From Dillenia suffruticosa (Eukaryota > Streptophyta > Magnoliopsida > Dilleniales > Dilleniaceae), in NCBI GenBank assembly GCA_033439265.1, contig JAVTVX010000016.1, positions 13,193,201 through 13,257,200 on the forward strand: 64,000 nucleotides of DNA, given 5' to 3'. Of the stretch, positions 1 through 11,360 are shown one piece after another (the first letter of the stretch is position 1; every line of letters begins with the position of its first letter). The notes beneath the pieces were generated by a model that was not told the origin of the DNA, made no database searches, and worked only from the letters and a program-made list of their open reading frames with translations. Made by a program: the position numbers and the translations under genes.

Positions 1-1128
1 ATTTGAGTTAAGTATGCTCCTATGTTGTTTTGAGGGATGAAAAATACGTTGACTGTATCGAGTCTAAGAGGTCTGGGGTGTAGCAAGATAGGATGTCTTC
101 ATTACCACATTGACGATGAGCTGCTATATATCTTTAACTGGTGTATAGCTCTAGAGCTCTTGGTATTCTCGTAGGTCACACGATCCATTTGCTTGTATGA
201 AATTGGTGATGTTCGATAGTAATGATCACGCTGTGTGTGAGTTTAACCCTCATGTGCGAGTGAGAGATGTTAGAAAATGGGACGGGTCCGTCTATGAAGA
301 TAGACTCGACCCATACTATTGTTTAAATTTAAAAGGGGGTGGGGTGGTTTTTGGAAACCACCCCTCAACCTCCCAACTCCCCTCTCTTCTCTCTTAAACA
401 CAATGACACCTTTTTTGTTTTGCTCATGCATGAAGAAACGTGAATTAAAAAAAAAACCAAAAACAAAAGGGAAGGCCATTTTTCTTAAGTGTAGAAAAAT
501 GAGAACAAAGAAAAATTTAGAGAGAATTCACATTTTGAGAAACCAAAAAAAAAATGCTTGAAGAATTTTAATCATTTCATCATCAATGCATTTGGATTGT
601 GAAACATAAAAAATGATCTGATTTACGTAATATTTTCTCGATTGAGAATACCCAACCGTCAGAAAGAGATAAGTGATTCTAACCTAATTTAGATCGGATA
701 ATTTTCGCATATGAATATTGTTTGTTGGTTTATATGAAAACTTAAAAAAAGGAAATCGATGATATTTATATCTATATTGTTAATAACCCACCTCTCCCCC
801 CTCCCCCCTCCCCCCCCCGGGGCTCCCCAAATAAAAGGAAAAAACTAATATACATATTTCAACCACTTCATTTTGTGGGCCAATGCATTTGCAAAAGCCC
901 AACCACTCTTATGGTCTTACTAAATTGAAAAGTGGAGCCTAACAATTTGTGGCCCGATGGGAGATTGATCAATCAACAATGTTAATTGGAAAGAGGCCAT
1001 TTCGAGTTTGCCAGAACGTGATAGAATAGAATGAGCTCTACGATTCAAGAAGGAAGTTTGCTTCCATTTACAAAGTATTTACAAAGCACTGTAAGGCCTA
1101 TAAGCCCAACTGTGAAAAAATTCTTAGT
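1..1128. other. unassigned flanking DNA
   Basis: No gene is recognised here. The stretch joins 4154 onward once the solo LTR at 1134-4148 is removed. It holds a perfect hairpin (341-350 with 355-364), an imperfect hairpin near 284-312 and a C-rich run at 789-819. The part before about 400 could be the edge of another LTR, but no ends can be shown. Confidence 0.4.
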
Positions 1129-1145
1129 GACGTTGTAACACCAAG

Positions 1146-1180
<35 letters not shown>

Positions 1181-1192
1181 GCAATATTTGGA

Positions 1193-1254
1193 GACGCAGC
1201 GTTTTGGGACAAAACGCTGCGTCCCCAATTGGGGATTAGGGTTAACCCTAACCC

Positions 1255-1295
<41 letters not shown>
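1193..1295 (+). promoter_or_regulatory. paired hairpins and CT tract in family-A LTR
   Basis: The first hairpin has perfect 14-base arms (1193-1206 and 1210-1223) around a 3-base loop, with core GCAGCGTTTTG. The palindrome CCCCAATTGGGG follows at 1223-1234. Then comes an imperfect inverted repeat ATTAGGGTT/AACCCTAA (about 1231-1255) and a (CT)n run. Equivalent structures occur in all four family-A LTRs. A role in transcription start, RNA folding or termination is inference. Confidence 0.6.
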
Positions 1296-1296
<1 letters not shown>

Positions 1297-1589
1297 CCCG
1301 ACGTTCCCTCTCCTGCGGCCGTTCGTCTTCTCCCGCGGCCGTTCGGCTTCCTCCGCCACAGCCACCACCGCCGCCGCCGGCAGCTTCTTCTTCTTCTTCT
1401 TCTTCTTCTTCTTCTCCTCCTTCTTCCCTCTCGGTTTCTCTCTCTCCCTTCGCGATCCCTCTCGCGAACGCTCTCTCTTCGTTGTTCTCTACCCTCCTCC
1501 GCGCGCCACCGCGCGACCCGCTTCCCTGCACAATCGCACCACCCGCGACCTTCCGCAGGCACCACCACCACAGCAACAGGGATTCCCTC

Positions 1590-2170
1590 CCTCGTGCGAG
1601 TGCGCGATCACCCGAGCATGCCGTAGCGCGAGCACGACTGCTCGCGAGCGCGCGACCCTTCTTGCACGAGCGTGAGTCCGAGTGCGCCTCAGCCTACGCG
1701 GTTCCTGCCCCAGCGTGCACAAGAGCGTGCGGCCCAGCGTGCACGGGTGCGCGGCCCAGAGTGCACGGGCGTGCACGGGCGCGCGACCCAGCGCACGAGT
1801 TTGCGCGGCCCAGCGCACGAGTTTGCGCGGCCCAGCGCACGAGCGCGCGGCCCAGTGCACGAGCGAGCAGAGCGCGAGCAGAGAGCGCGAGCAGAGCGGG
1901 CGCAGAGCGAGGGCGCAGGGGCGCGCAGGGGCGCGCAGCATCGCGTGAGCGCGCACGAGCCAGCGCAGCGCACGGGCGCGCGCCAGCACACGGGTGAGCA
2001 CAAAGCCCGCGAGCCACTGTCAGCCCGCAGGCCCATCAGCTACCGGCCCATCGGCCCGCCAGCCCGCAGACCAGCGAGCCCGCTAGCTGTAGCCCACGAG
2101 CCCAGTCCGGCCCGTGGCCCACGAGCCCGCGACGGCCCGTGACGGCCCACGAGCCCGTGACAGCCCACGA
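1590..2170. repeat. GC-rich degenerate tandem field in family-A LTR
   Basis: This GC-rich stretch is built from short related words such as GCGCGGCCCAGCGCACGAG and GCCCGCGAGCCCGTGAC. The clearest tandem unit, about 22 bp, repeats three to four times near 1788-1865. Matching fields lie in the other family-A LTRs. Open frames through it on both strands are compositional. Confidence 0.7.
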
Positions 2171-2182
2171 ATCTTCACGCAG

Positions 2183-2250
2183 GTAAATGACTTAGGGTTT
2201 TGTTTCGGATCTATGTGTTTAGATCTAACAAATAAACCTTGTTTTGATAG
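2183..2250 (+). other. candidate short intron in LTR transcript
   Basis: A donor-like CAG|GTAA and an acceptor-like TTGATAG bound a T-rich 68-base segment just after the GC-rich field. The same boundaries occur at 37994-38061 (68 b), 43095-43163 (69 b, minus) and 49513-49580 (68 b, minus). Conservation in four diverged copies suggests a spliced leader, but this is inference and the segment is short for a plant intron. Confidence 0.35.
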
Positions 2251-2847
2251 GAAATCCTACAGACTTTGGAGTGACCGAAGCGACTTTCGGACGAGACTCG
2301 ACGCTTCGAGAAAACCCTAGGTGAGGAGATTTCGGCTTTAATTGATAAATTGGATGAATCTATGATTGAATCTAAGATGAAAGGTTTTGTATATGTTTAG
2401 AGTGTAAGTGAAATGCAAATAGAATATAAATTATGAAATGATTATATATGAATTGAAGGTTAAGTATAGAATGTTACAGAAATTTGATGATCTGATTTAG
2501 GTTGATCTTTTGGAGACTCGAGCGGTCAGATCCGATTTGGCTTGTCAGTAGGGAGTGACTTCCCTCCCGTAGAACTGTGAGTGGGACTTTGACATTCACT
2601 ATTGATTGAAAACCATGTTTCAAAAATATTTTTAAATGACATATTTCTGCAAATGCCTGATTGGTAGAATTTTCGAATATTTGATGAATGTTTTGTGACC
2701 TTTGGAGTGTCTTAACTGTTGACTTTATTGATATGCATCCATGAGTTTTGATAAACGTATATTGTGCCACATTTTCGACATATTGATATGTTTTAAATAC
2801 TTCCACTGCATTGGCACATGGTTTTCAATGGATTTATTTACACATTT

Positions 2848-3020
2848 GGGCTGTATGCCCGGCCGACTTTATGATATTATGATTTGGGCTGTATGCCCGG
2901 CCGACTTTATGATATTATGCATTGGGCTGTATGCCCGGCTGACGTTATGATATTATGCATGGGGCTATATGCCCGGCTGATCTGGTGATGGGATGCATGG
3001 GGCTACGTGCCCGGCTGATA
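2848..3020 (+). repeat. minisatellite in family-A LTR
   Basis: About five head-to-tail units of roughly 35 bp carry GGGCTRTATGCCCGGCYGA followed by an AT-rich spacer. The copy at about 39134-39210 has two units and the copy at about 41930-42020 has about three. The fourth copy lost the region by deletion. Confidence 0.8.
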
Positions 3021-4153
3021 TGATATTGTGATCCGTAGCTACGAAGGACATCTGGTAGAGGCACCCCTTGTGTCCGGATACGCTTCGGCCGGAGGTATCC
3101 GCCAGATTGTCGTGTGTATGGGTGTCCCAGGTTGACCCTCATCGGAGAGGACGTTGAGTACGGCTCCGTCTAGCACCAGGCGGGGGCACCATACACGGCT
3201 GACTAGTTATATGTACATTATTATTATTTACAGACTAGTTGGGGTAGTCTGTGGCCAACATTGGGGCAGAGAGCCATTCTTTAATACTTGCATTTGGAAA
3301 AACCCCCAATGCGCCGTCCTTGGTCGAGGTAGACCATTGCCGGGAATATTTCATTGGCCGGCTCTTCATGACATTGATGTAAAATTTTGGGATGCATATC
3401 TTGCTTTCTGATGTGTGCGTATTATATATGATTTGGAAATAACATGATCAGTTTGCACACTGTGGATATTTTCTTATCTTATACTTTGACACTCCAAATT
3501 CACCTCGATATTGATAGTATGATGTCAATCCCCTCACTTACTGAGTATCCTCCCATAGATACTCATCCCTCACTTTCTTTCCCCACAGGATTAGTGTTGG
3601 ATCGAGGAGATACCACTGGACTTGGGTATGGATATTTTCCATCTCTTCCGCTACGATGATTGGTGATATTATTATATATTGGAGATTTTAGATTGACCAA
3701 TGTATTTATATAAATTTTCTGGGATGACTGTATAATTGATGGATATTTATTTTTGAAACTTTCGTGTTGATTATTTCATTGCATTGAGGCATTTGTAAAT
3801 ATTTAAAAATAACTTGGGAATTTATTTTATATATGCGTAGAATTTAAGTCCGCTCGGTGTGGCGGCTGCTCATGCTCTAGTTGGGCATGACAGTAGAGGT
3901 CTGTTGCTAGGACTGTTAGAAACTTTATAGCCTTGCGTTGTTCTGGATGTTGGCTGTGGATATTGTTGATTTTGGAGAGGCCGGGATGGCCAATTGTTTA
4001 TTTGTACTGGATGAATGTCATATACAGGTGAAATTGTACATGGGAAACCTCCGATTTATGGGGAGGTTCTGCCCGATTTTCTGTAAAAATCCAGCCGGCA
4101 TCCAGGGACAACGGGCGGCTGTTCACGATCCCGGTTCGGGGCATGACAGACGT

Positions 4154-5030
4154 CCCATAAAAACTTGTGAGAACTCATTCCCAGATTCCCCCAGCAGATG
4201 AAAACCCGAAATTACAACAAGCCATCTGGAATTCAATCAAATGCCAAAGTATACAAGCATCAACAATGTGAAAACCAAAAAAGAAAAAAAATCTGCAATA
4301 GCATAATGTTGAAACTAAACTTACATCTAAGGAAAACAATGATGGGGGGAGGGGGGAAGAGGCAGCTGCAACCCCGAATTTTTTTTTAAATGTATATAAT
4401 TTTAGAAATTATAACTCTATTGTTTACCCCACACCCCTGAATTTATAACCCAAAATGCTTGTTACGCTTCCTCTGATATGAATTATTGTCTTTGCCTCAG
4501 AAAATAACCACATCAGAACTAATGATAAGTCTTATCTATTGCGGCAACAGAAAGAAAACCAATATCTTATCATACTAAGAAATCAGAGAGTTCATCTTTT
4601 GACTATCAATAAGCTCGTTCAACACTCATAACTCCTAAGGGAAATGATTAATTTGCTTATCCTTAGATTAACTCTATAAATTTGTAGCACTAAAAATTGA
4701 CAACACAACAATATAATCGCGCAGCCTATGCTACTCAGTGTTTCAGGTCTTGAGAGGGTCGATTGTGTGCATTACAACCTAGAAGTAGAGAAGAGATTAT
4801 CTTACAGGCCTTTGGTCTCTTTTGATTATCCAGCAATAATGACATATTAATTCGTGTTATTGACCTGTCTCACCAGATAATTTGCCAAGTGGGAGCCTAT
4901 TTTCAAGGTTTGGTCCTGACTTCCGAGCTTCAATGCAGCAAGAATTCTATTCAAATAATTATTCCAAAGATCCAAAAATAAAAATAACATTAAATTGCTC
5001 AAAGAAATTAACAGAACATTCTTCAAAGAC
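4154..5030. other. unassigned DNA
   Basis: No open frame or repeat end is recognised. Some of it looks like untranslated or intron sequence. It could belong to the 3' side of the MUB gene, but I searched for that gene's lysine-rich, CAAX-ending last exon on the minus strand and did not find it. A CT microsatellite lies at about 5031-5049. Confidence 0.3.
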
Positions 5031-5049
5031 TCTCTCTCTCTCTCTCTCT

Positions 5050-5822
5050 GTGGTGGCATTTAAACAAACAGGTCTTGAGCACATAGGCATTGAATTAGGC
5101 GACAAGTCACGATTACAATGACCTATTTAAAAACAAAGCCAGACCAACAAGTAGTAAATGTTGCACTTCAACATGCAAGTAAGAGGAAGTAGTTAGAAAG
5201 ACGAAGAAGAGAAGAGAAAAGGAAGTATGTACTGACATGAGCATAGGTCTTGAAGGAGATGAATGAGTGCCGGAAATAAAATCCCATTTTTAAATCCCTA
5301 ACCGAACTCTGAAAAGTTTAAACCCTAAATCAAATGAATCTAAATTTCTTGAAATGAAATGTGAGACAAAACTCACCGAAGGAGAATTTGGGGTAGACGA
5401 TGAAGATCGCAAGGAATGCGAGCTGTATTGTGCTTCCCTCGCTTTATCTGAAGCAAAGAGAGATAATGCAACGACGATGAGGTGGAGAAGGGAAGAGAAA
5501 GGGAGAGAAGATGAACCTCAGAGATGAGGTGAAGAGAGAATAAGCCTTTGTCGATTTGTATGGAGATGAGTTGTTCTTCGTTGATTTGTATGGAGATAAA
5601 CCTGGGAGATAGGGAGAGGGTGAGACGAAGAGAGAACGGGGCAGTGAAGAGTGAGGAGAGAGAGAATATGATTTTAGGTTTTAAAATGACCTATACCAGC
5701 CGTTGAGCCGTTGGCCCTGTTGGCATGGGTTGGCGTTTATTTTTTATTTTTTCATCAATACCAGCGGTTGTGTCGACTGCTAGTAAAGATGACCGCTGGT
5801 AAATGACTTTTTATTTGTAGTG
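5050..5822. mobile_element. CACTA-like element, one end visible
   Basis: Read on the minus strand, the sequence starts CACTACAAATAAAAAG at 5822. It then carries ACCAGCGGT-type motifs in both orientations, as in the subterminal repeats of CACTA transposons. The 3 bases after the end are TAA. No opposite terminus was found, so the left limit is a guess. The interior is purine-rich on the plus strand and shows no transposase. Confidence 0.45.
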
Positions 5823-6788
5823 TAAGAAGAGACAACAAAATAATGAAAGAATTTAATATGTCAAAAGAATGACAAAAGATTTATAATATTAATACATTTC
5901 AGCACTATACAGTTCTTTAGCAACTATATTACATAACGTTTATCTTACTATAGCAACAAAAACATTTTAAGCAATACTCATGATTTAATCCTAATTGATT
6001 TAGTAAACTGTGCTCTAAATTTCAGCCAGTTTACTGAGTTCTGGCTATGTTCTCGGTATCTCTTCCTGTCACATCACAAAGATCATCTAAACTCATTTGC
6101 AAAGCTTGGATCTTGTCTTCGCAGTTTTGGATAGCTTTGTAGATCTCAATTTTTCATTCTCCAATGATATGTTCTTCCTAGTTAGTTGCTCAATCTCTTC
6201 ATCCACCTTATTACAATAATCAGCCAAAAATTAACTCCGTTGCTCTTGATAATCTAGTTTTTCTCTTAGCGCACAAGTTTCCGGCTCATATACCAATTTC
6301 ACTACAACTAATTCTTCCTTGAACTAATTCTTCCTTGAACGTATTGTTGTCGAAACATGCCTTATATTATAATCTTCATTCTATCTCAATTTCCTTCTTA
6401 GCTTCAATTAGTTGTTGTTGGAAGTGACTACAAGCTTGGAAACTGTGAAACAATTCTTACTGTACTCATTAATTTCTTCTGCTTGAGCGTCCATTAGCAA
6501 ATCCTTCATTGTCTCCTTACTAAACTCTACTTCTTCTTCACTGTCTTTTATTAAAATGTAATGCACTTCATTATTTGGCTTGTTAACTCTTTCTTCTATC
6601 TCCTCAGAGGGATCTTCCTCTTTTGAAAACTGACTTTCATTCGGATTCATTTCTACAAAGTTTCCAACAATGTTAATAAAAAATTCTTATGAAACATAAT
6701 AGCTATGCCTATCATGATGAATAGTTATGTTCAAGTATTGTTTTTTCTAATACTACCTTATCTAATTTAGACTCTAATATCTCTAAGT
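5823..6788 (-). pseudogene. degenerate coding remnant, possibly copia Gag
   Basis: An 80-codon minus-strand frame (6408-6650) and broken frames downstream of it encode a charged, coiled-coil-like sequence rich in Glu and Lys, with pieces such as EEIEERVNKPNNEV and EEIEQLTRKNISLEN. This resembles the spacer part of plant copia Gag proteins, where EEL..KN.SL patterns are common, but the match is weak and no zinc knuckle is visible. Stops break the frame many times. The segment ends where the solo LTR at 6789 begins. Confidence 0.25.
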
Positions 6789-8394
6789 TGTCACGCCTCA
6801 AATCCACCCTCTCACCAGGGTTTCATCGGCGACACACTGTCTAACTCTCGCCAGGGCTTAGTCACTTACATGGGTAATATAGGTCATGCCAAAATAAAGT
6901 ATCTTTTTTATTTTAATCACTATATATATTATAAAGATTTTTTATACATGATAGAGCAACGGAAGGATTGCAACTTTTTGGTCCACTTTTGCCTGAAACA
7001 GATATATTACAACAAAAAGTATCACTCTATAAGATAAGTATTCTACATTTCTTTATCTTGGTTTACTGCAAATTCTAAAAAAATATATTTTGTGTGAATT
7101 TGACAACTTAGTGAGGTCTGTGTGTAGACATGTGAAAAACTTTTGGTTGTAAAATTGTATGATAAAGTTTTTTTGTAAAATTTTGTGAAAAAGCTTTCGA
7201 TTTGAAAATGCAACAACATACACATGACAATAGTAACAGTAACATATAACAATATAGTACAGGTGATTGTTCAGTTCCATCTTTTATCTCCATCACGAGC
7301 ACAATTTTCTTATTCCTCAAAATAGGAGGTCCATTTCCTGAAAAGCGTATGAGTCTCCCCACATTAAGTGGACAAACCTCCTATCCACATTAAGGAGGTG
7401 TTACCAATTTTCGACATTCAACAAAACTTTTACTAACCCAAACGATTTCCACACATACTGTCTTGTATAACAATCACACACACATGCATTGATATAGCAG
7501 TAGTGGATCAGGTAGTAGTAGTAAATTATGGTAGCAATAGTAAAAGATGATAACAATAGTAAAATATGGTAGTTATGCATAAAAGATATATGAATACAAT
7601 GGATACTCACCTCAAGAAGTTGTCTTAATTAGGGATTCAGTCAATTAACTTGTTTTCTCATAACATAGCACTTTCCTTTTCTCTCCTTTTCTTTCTGTCT
7701 TTTTCTCTCCCTCTCTCCTTTCTCTTTTCTTTCCCTATTTCTTCTCTCTTTCCCTCTCTCTTGGCCGAATTGGTTTAGGGTTGGAAGGAGGGAGGGGTAT
7801 GTATATAGTGCTCGGATGGTGATGAGTCATTACCTTCAGCCCAAGATGTTGACACATGTCTTATATGTGTCATGCATGTAGGACACGTGGCACTTGTGCA
7901 GGACACATATAGGGCATGCACAAGCCGCGACAATGTCTAGGTTGGTTGAAACTTATCTAGTATGGCAACTGATTTTCCTGGTGACACAGCGTTATATCCA
8001 CAATTTATTTATCTGTAATGTCATTTACATAATAATTATATGTAAATAAGGAAATATCTCATTTGCATTCAATAAAAATAGTTTCAAAATATAATTCCTT
8101 AAGAATAAAAAGTCAACTTTCGCACTCGAAACGTCTATCTTTGTTGGATTTTATTTGGACAACTAATAACTTAGAAAAAATTTAAAAAAATTAGTTTTAA
8201 TTTATTTGATATATGAGAAACAAATATCGAGATTTTTCCTTCTCATTTTCTAAATATTTCAGATACTTAATTTTTGGGTACTTAGTCTCCAGCAGACTCG
8301 CCAAACCTAGGTTTTCAATATTCAAAGTGTTCGATTTTGTACCTAATTCACTTGTTTGAGTAGCATCATTATTATTAAATTGGGGAATGTGACA
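6789..8394 (-). mobile_element. probable solo LTR, unassigned family
   Basis: On the minus strand the segment begins TGTCACATTCCCC (8394) and ends GAGGCGTGACA (6789). These match plant LTR termini. It contains a pyrimidine tract (7670-7765) and no coding sequence. Flanking 5-mers are TAAGT (6784-6788) and GCAGT (8395-8399), only 3 of 5 alike, so a target duplication is not proven. No primer-binding site adjoins it. Confidence 0.5.
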
Positions 8395-8655
8395 GCAGTA
8401 AATGGAGAAAACCATCAAAACAAGGTGGAAATCATAAGTCGACTAAATCTGTGAAAAGCAATTAATCATGCTTCTATGCCACAAGCAGAACAAGGTTATG
8501 TGTGATCCTTTACTGCATAAAGAAAGCAGCACTTGAATCCCACATTTTCCCCCAAGTATATTTGAACAAAAAATGCAAAAGGCAAATAGTATGTGTCTCG
8601 ACGTGGACAATACAACAACAATATTTGGTGAAATATTGGGAGACTAGACCTGTAC

Positions 8656-8813
8656 CTTTCTCTGATGGAGGTGCTTGAACAACAACGTGCATGATGGTTA
8701 CTCCACCAGGGACGTCACAGAGAGGGCTTTTGCACTCTTCCGGTTGCTTTCCAAAATTCTTCGAACACTTATCAACTTAACATCTTTAATTGTCCTGGGG
8801 CCATTCTCCTTGT
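8656..8813 (-). pseudogene. MUB: MUB gene, exon 2 (frameshifted)
   Basis: Membrane-anchored ubiquitin-fold proteins are small plant proteins with a ubiquitin-like fold. They are held at the plasma membrane by a lipid on a C-terminal CAAX motif and are known to bind some E2 enzymes. This exon encodes the second half of the fold. DKENGPRTIKDVKLIS is near-identical to the family. ECKSPLCDVPGGVT and MHVVVQAPPSEK follow in another frame. The acceptor is TTCTTCAG at 8814 and the donor is AAAG|GTACAG at 8655. Between the ESN and ECK codons about 7 bases are missing compared with the family's usual length. This shifts the frame and leads to a stop. Exon 1 joins it in phase 1. The following CAAX exon is not seen in the window. 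Confidence 0.85.
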
Positions 8814-10429
8814 CTGAAGAAAGAAAGGAAAGGAAGGTTTCCACATATGAATGCACATGAGAAAAACCACAACCACCATAACAAGCCATAAGCAATCAAT
8901 ACCCAAAAAAAAGAGGAAGCAAGGAGAGCATCATCTCAAATATAAACAAAGATCTTAATGGCTACTTTTCTAGCCTGGTAGAAACAAGTATTGCAAGTAT
9001 GTAACATTGCTATAAATTACCCATATTTCATAGCATAGCTCACATGCATGTGTATATTTGTTCTATCTTTTGCAGGAAATTGAAACGATCCCAAGGTTGA
9101 AAGTTCAAGCAGTGCACTATATGCAGCTAAGGCTCAAAATTAATCTCAATTTTTTAGGAAGTTTCCAATTCCTTCATTTCTTGTAAAACTTTATCAATGA
9201 TTTTAAGATTCTTGGCATCATTTAGATGTTAGCTGCAGGAGTCTGAAAAACTTTTCCTACTTCAGCAAATGCTTATTTAGGAAGCTTGGATACTTCAAAA
9301 CGGAAGTTGTTCCTATGTCCATTGACATGTCAATCACATGCATATCAAAATTTTATTATTTCTTTGAACACCTGACCCTCCTAGGATGATCTTGGACAGA
9401 ACACCTCTACGACTGTCTCCCATTCAAGAGTCAAGTCCAATAGTAGACACACTGAACTATGTAAGTTACTCATCTGCTAAGATTCCATTAACTATGTGCA
9501 AAACACATGGATATTATACAAACACTACAAAAAAATACGGTTTTATCCACGGATTTTCGTGACGAAAAAAATTCGTCGCTATTTTGCGACGAATTTAGCG
9601 ACAAAAACTTTTTCACCGCTAATTTGCCACAAAATTTGCGACGAAAATGAAGTCGTGGCTAAATTAGCGACGAACACATCATTCGTAGCTAAATTCATCG
9701 TTAATTAATGAAGAAAAAATTTTCGTGGCTAAATTCGTCGCTAATTGGCGAAAAAAAATTTTTCGTTGCAAATTTCGTCGCTAATTAGTGACGAATAATA
9801 TTTCGTGGCTAAATTTTGCTATGGATTTAAAATCCATCACAAAATTTAATCTTTTTTAAATAAAATTTTATTTTTTCTATTTTTCTTTTTATTTTATTAA
9901 TATGTTATATTTAAGTTAAAAATTAATTTAGTGACGGATTTGTTTCTGTCGCTAAATTTAGCGATGAAAATCCAAATCCGTTGCTAAATTTTTTATATAT
10001 AATTAAATAAAATATAATATTAATATAATATTTAAATTAAAAAATTAATTTAGCAATAACGAAATTTATCCGGTGCTAATTTAGCGACGGATTCCAAATC
10101 TGTCGCTGAAGAATTTTATTTTATTAATTTATATTAACAAATCATATTAATATTATGTTATAATATTTTAATTTACATTTTATTTTATTATATTATATTT
10201 CATTTTTTTAAAAGAATAATATTATTTAATTCTTAAAAAAACCGTATATTTTATTTTATTTAAATTATATATATATTTTAATTAATTTATTATTTTTTTC
10301 TTTTTTTGTTTTATTTAATATTTTTTATTATTGTATTGATAACTTTTATTTTATTTATATTATTTTATTCAATAATACAAAAATTTTAATTAAATGTTAA
10401 TTCGGATATGCTGGGCGATGGGAGTAGGC

Positions 10430-10612
10430 AGGGGCACGAGCCTGCTCGGGCGCCCGCCCATGCACGCACGGGGGCCAGGCGCGTGCGCATGCCTGGGCGC
10501 GTGCGCATGCCCTCACGGGCGTGCGCCTGCTTGGGTGCCCATGCATGCCCGCTCGGGCACCTGCACCCGTGCACCTGGGCGACCGCACATGCCCGTTCGC
10601 CCGCCCGCCTTT
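10430..10612. repeat. GC-rich block inside CACTA
   Basis: A sharp GC-rich island of degenerate GGGCGCCCGCCCATGCACG-like words lies in very AT-rich surroundings. A related block lies at 11370-11415 and another in the second CACTA copy at 33672-33850. Open frames across it on both strands are compositional. Confidence 0.7.
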
Positions 10613-10642
10613 CATTGTTTTAATACTAAAAAAATGCTAAAT

Positions 10643-10718
10643 GCTTTTGAAGGGATTCGAATCTTGGACCTCGTATTTGAACGGAAGACATGTCACCACT
10701 GTTCCACCACCGCTTAGT
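10643..10718 (-). other. tRNA-like Pol III promoter segment
   Basis: On the minus strand, TGGTGGAACAGTGG resembles an A box. About 35 bases later GATTCGAATCC resembles a B box. This spacing is usual for tRNA genes and tRNA-derived SINEs. The duplicate near 11424-11495 keeps the A box but its B box reads GGTTCCCATCC. No full cloverleaf is evident, so this is a tRNA-derived remnant and not a tRNA gene. Confidence 0.4.
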
Positions 10719-11239
10719 GTTGTGTGATAATATTTTTTTTTTACTTTTTTCCTCCTCATTTGTTTCTATTCTCACTTTTTTTTATCCTTGCTCATACTCT
10801 CAACTCTATTTTTTTTCTTTCTATTCTCATTATTAAAATTTCTTATATATAATAATCATATTAAAATTTCTTATATATTCAAACGAATAAAAATATTTTA
10901 TGATTAAATATATAGATTTTTTAAATTATTAATATATTATAATTTATTGATAATTATACTTTTATATTATTGAGATCCCATAATCCATTTTTAACTATAG
11001 AGTAAAAAAATTAAATAAAAATGAAAAAAATAATAAAATAATAAAATAATAAAATAAAAGAAAAACAGAAGAAAACAAAATATAATATTAATATATTTTT
11101 TAATTAATTTATTATTTTATTTTAAATTAGTATTTTATTATTTTTTATTTTATTAAAAAATTATCATATTTATTATTTTTAATTAATATTATTTTAGGTT
11201 GGTGGTTTAAATAAAAAAAGTTATTATATTTATTATTTT

Positions 11240-11360
11240 AAATTGTTATTATATATTATTTTATTATTATTAGAAAAATTTGAAGCGCCTGCCTGCGCGT
11301 ACTTATTATCTTTCATTCACATTTTTCTAATAATAATAAAATAATATATAATAACAATTT
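11240..11360. repeat. 40-bp perfect inverted repeat
   Basis: Arms at 11240-11279 and 11321-11360 are exact reverse complements around a 41-base loop. Only the distal arm sequence recurs in the second tandem unit (about 12010-12050), so the fold-back formed in or next to the first unit. Confidence 0.85.

Larger units (their letters stand above)
1134..4148 (+). mobile_element. solo LTR, gypsy family A
   Basis: This is a lone long terminal repeat of a Tekay-like Ty3/gypsy family, called family A here. It starts TGTAACACC and ends GGGGCATGACA. The 5-bp target duplication GACGT is perfect, at 1129-1133 and 4149-4153. No internal region is present, so it most likely arose by recombination between the two LTRs of a full element. 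Order inside: poly-A run (1149-1179), paired hairpins (1193-1255), CT microsatellite, GC-rich field (about 1590-2170), minisatellite (2848-3020), AT-rich 3' part. Copies at 37110-39634, 40768-44064 and 48293-50571 share this order. The 269-codon open frame across its GC-rich part is low complexity and is not called a gene. Confidence 0.93.

Noticed and set aside
1188..1997. 269-codon plus-strand open frame, plus overlapping frames on both strands
   Set aside because: Low-complexity Ser/Pro/Ala/Arg text in the GC-rich and CT-rich part of an LTR. Equivalent frames are not conserved in the other three LTR copies.
2848..3020. regularly spaced repeats resembling a CRISPR array
   Set aside because: The spacers are themselves repeats, the host is a plant, and the array lies inside an LTR. 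It is a minisatellite.
6784..8399. TAAGT and GCAGT as a target duplication of the LTR at 6789
   Set aside because: Only 3 of 5 bases agree, no better than expected for AT-rich DNA.
10643..10718. a true tRNA gene on the minus strand
   Set aside because: Only A- and B-box-like motifs are present; no acceptor stem or anticodon arm could be formed.
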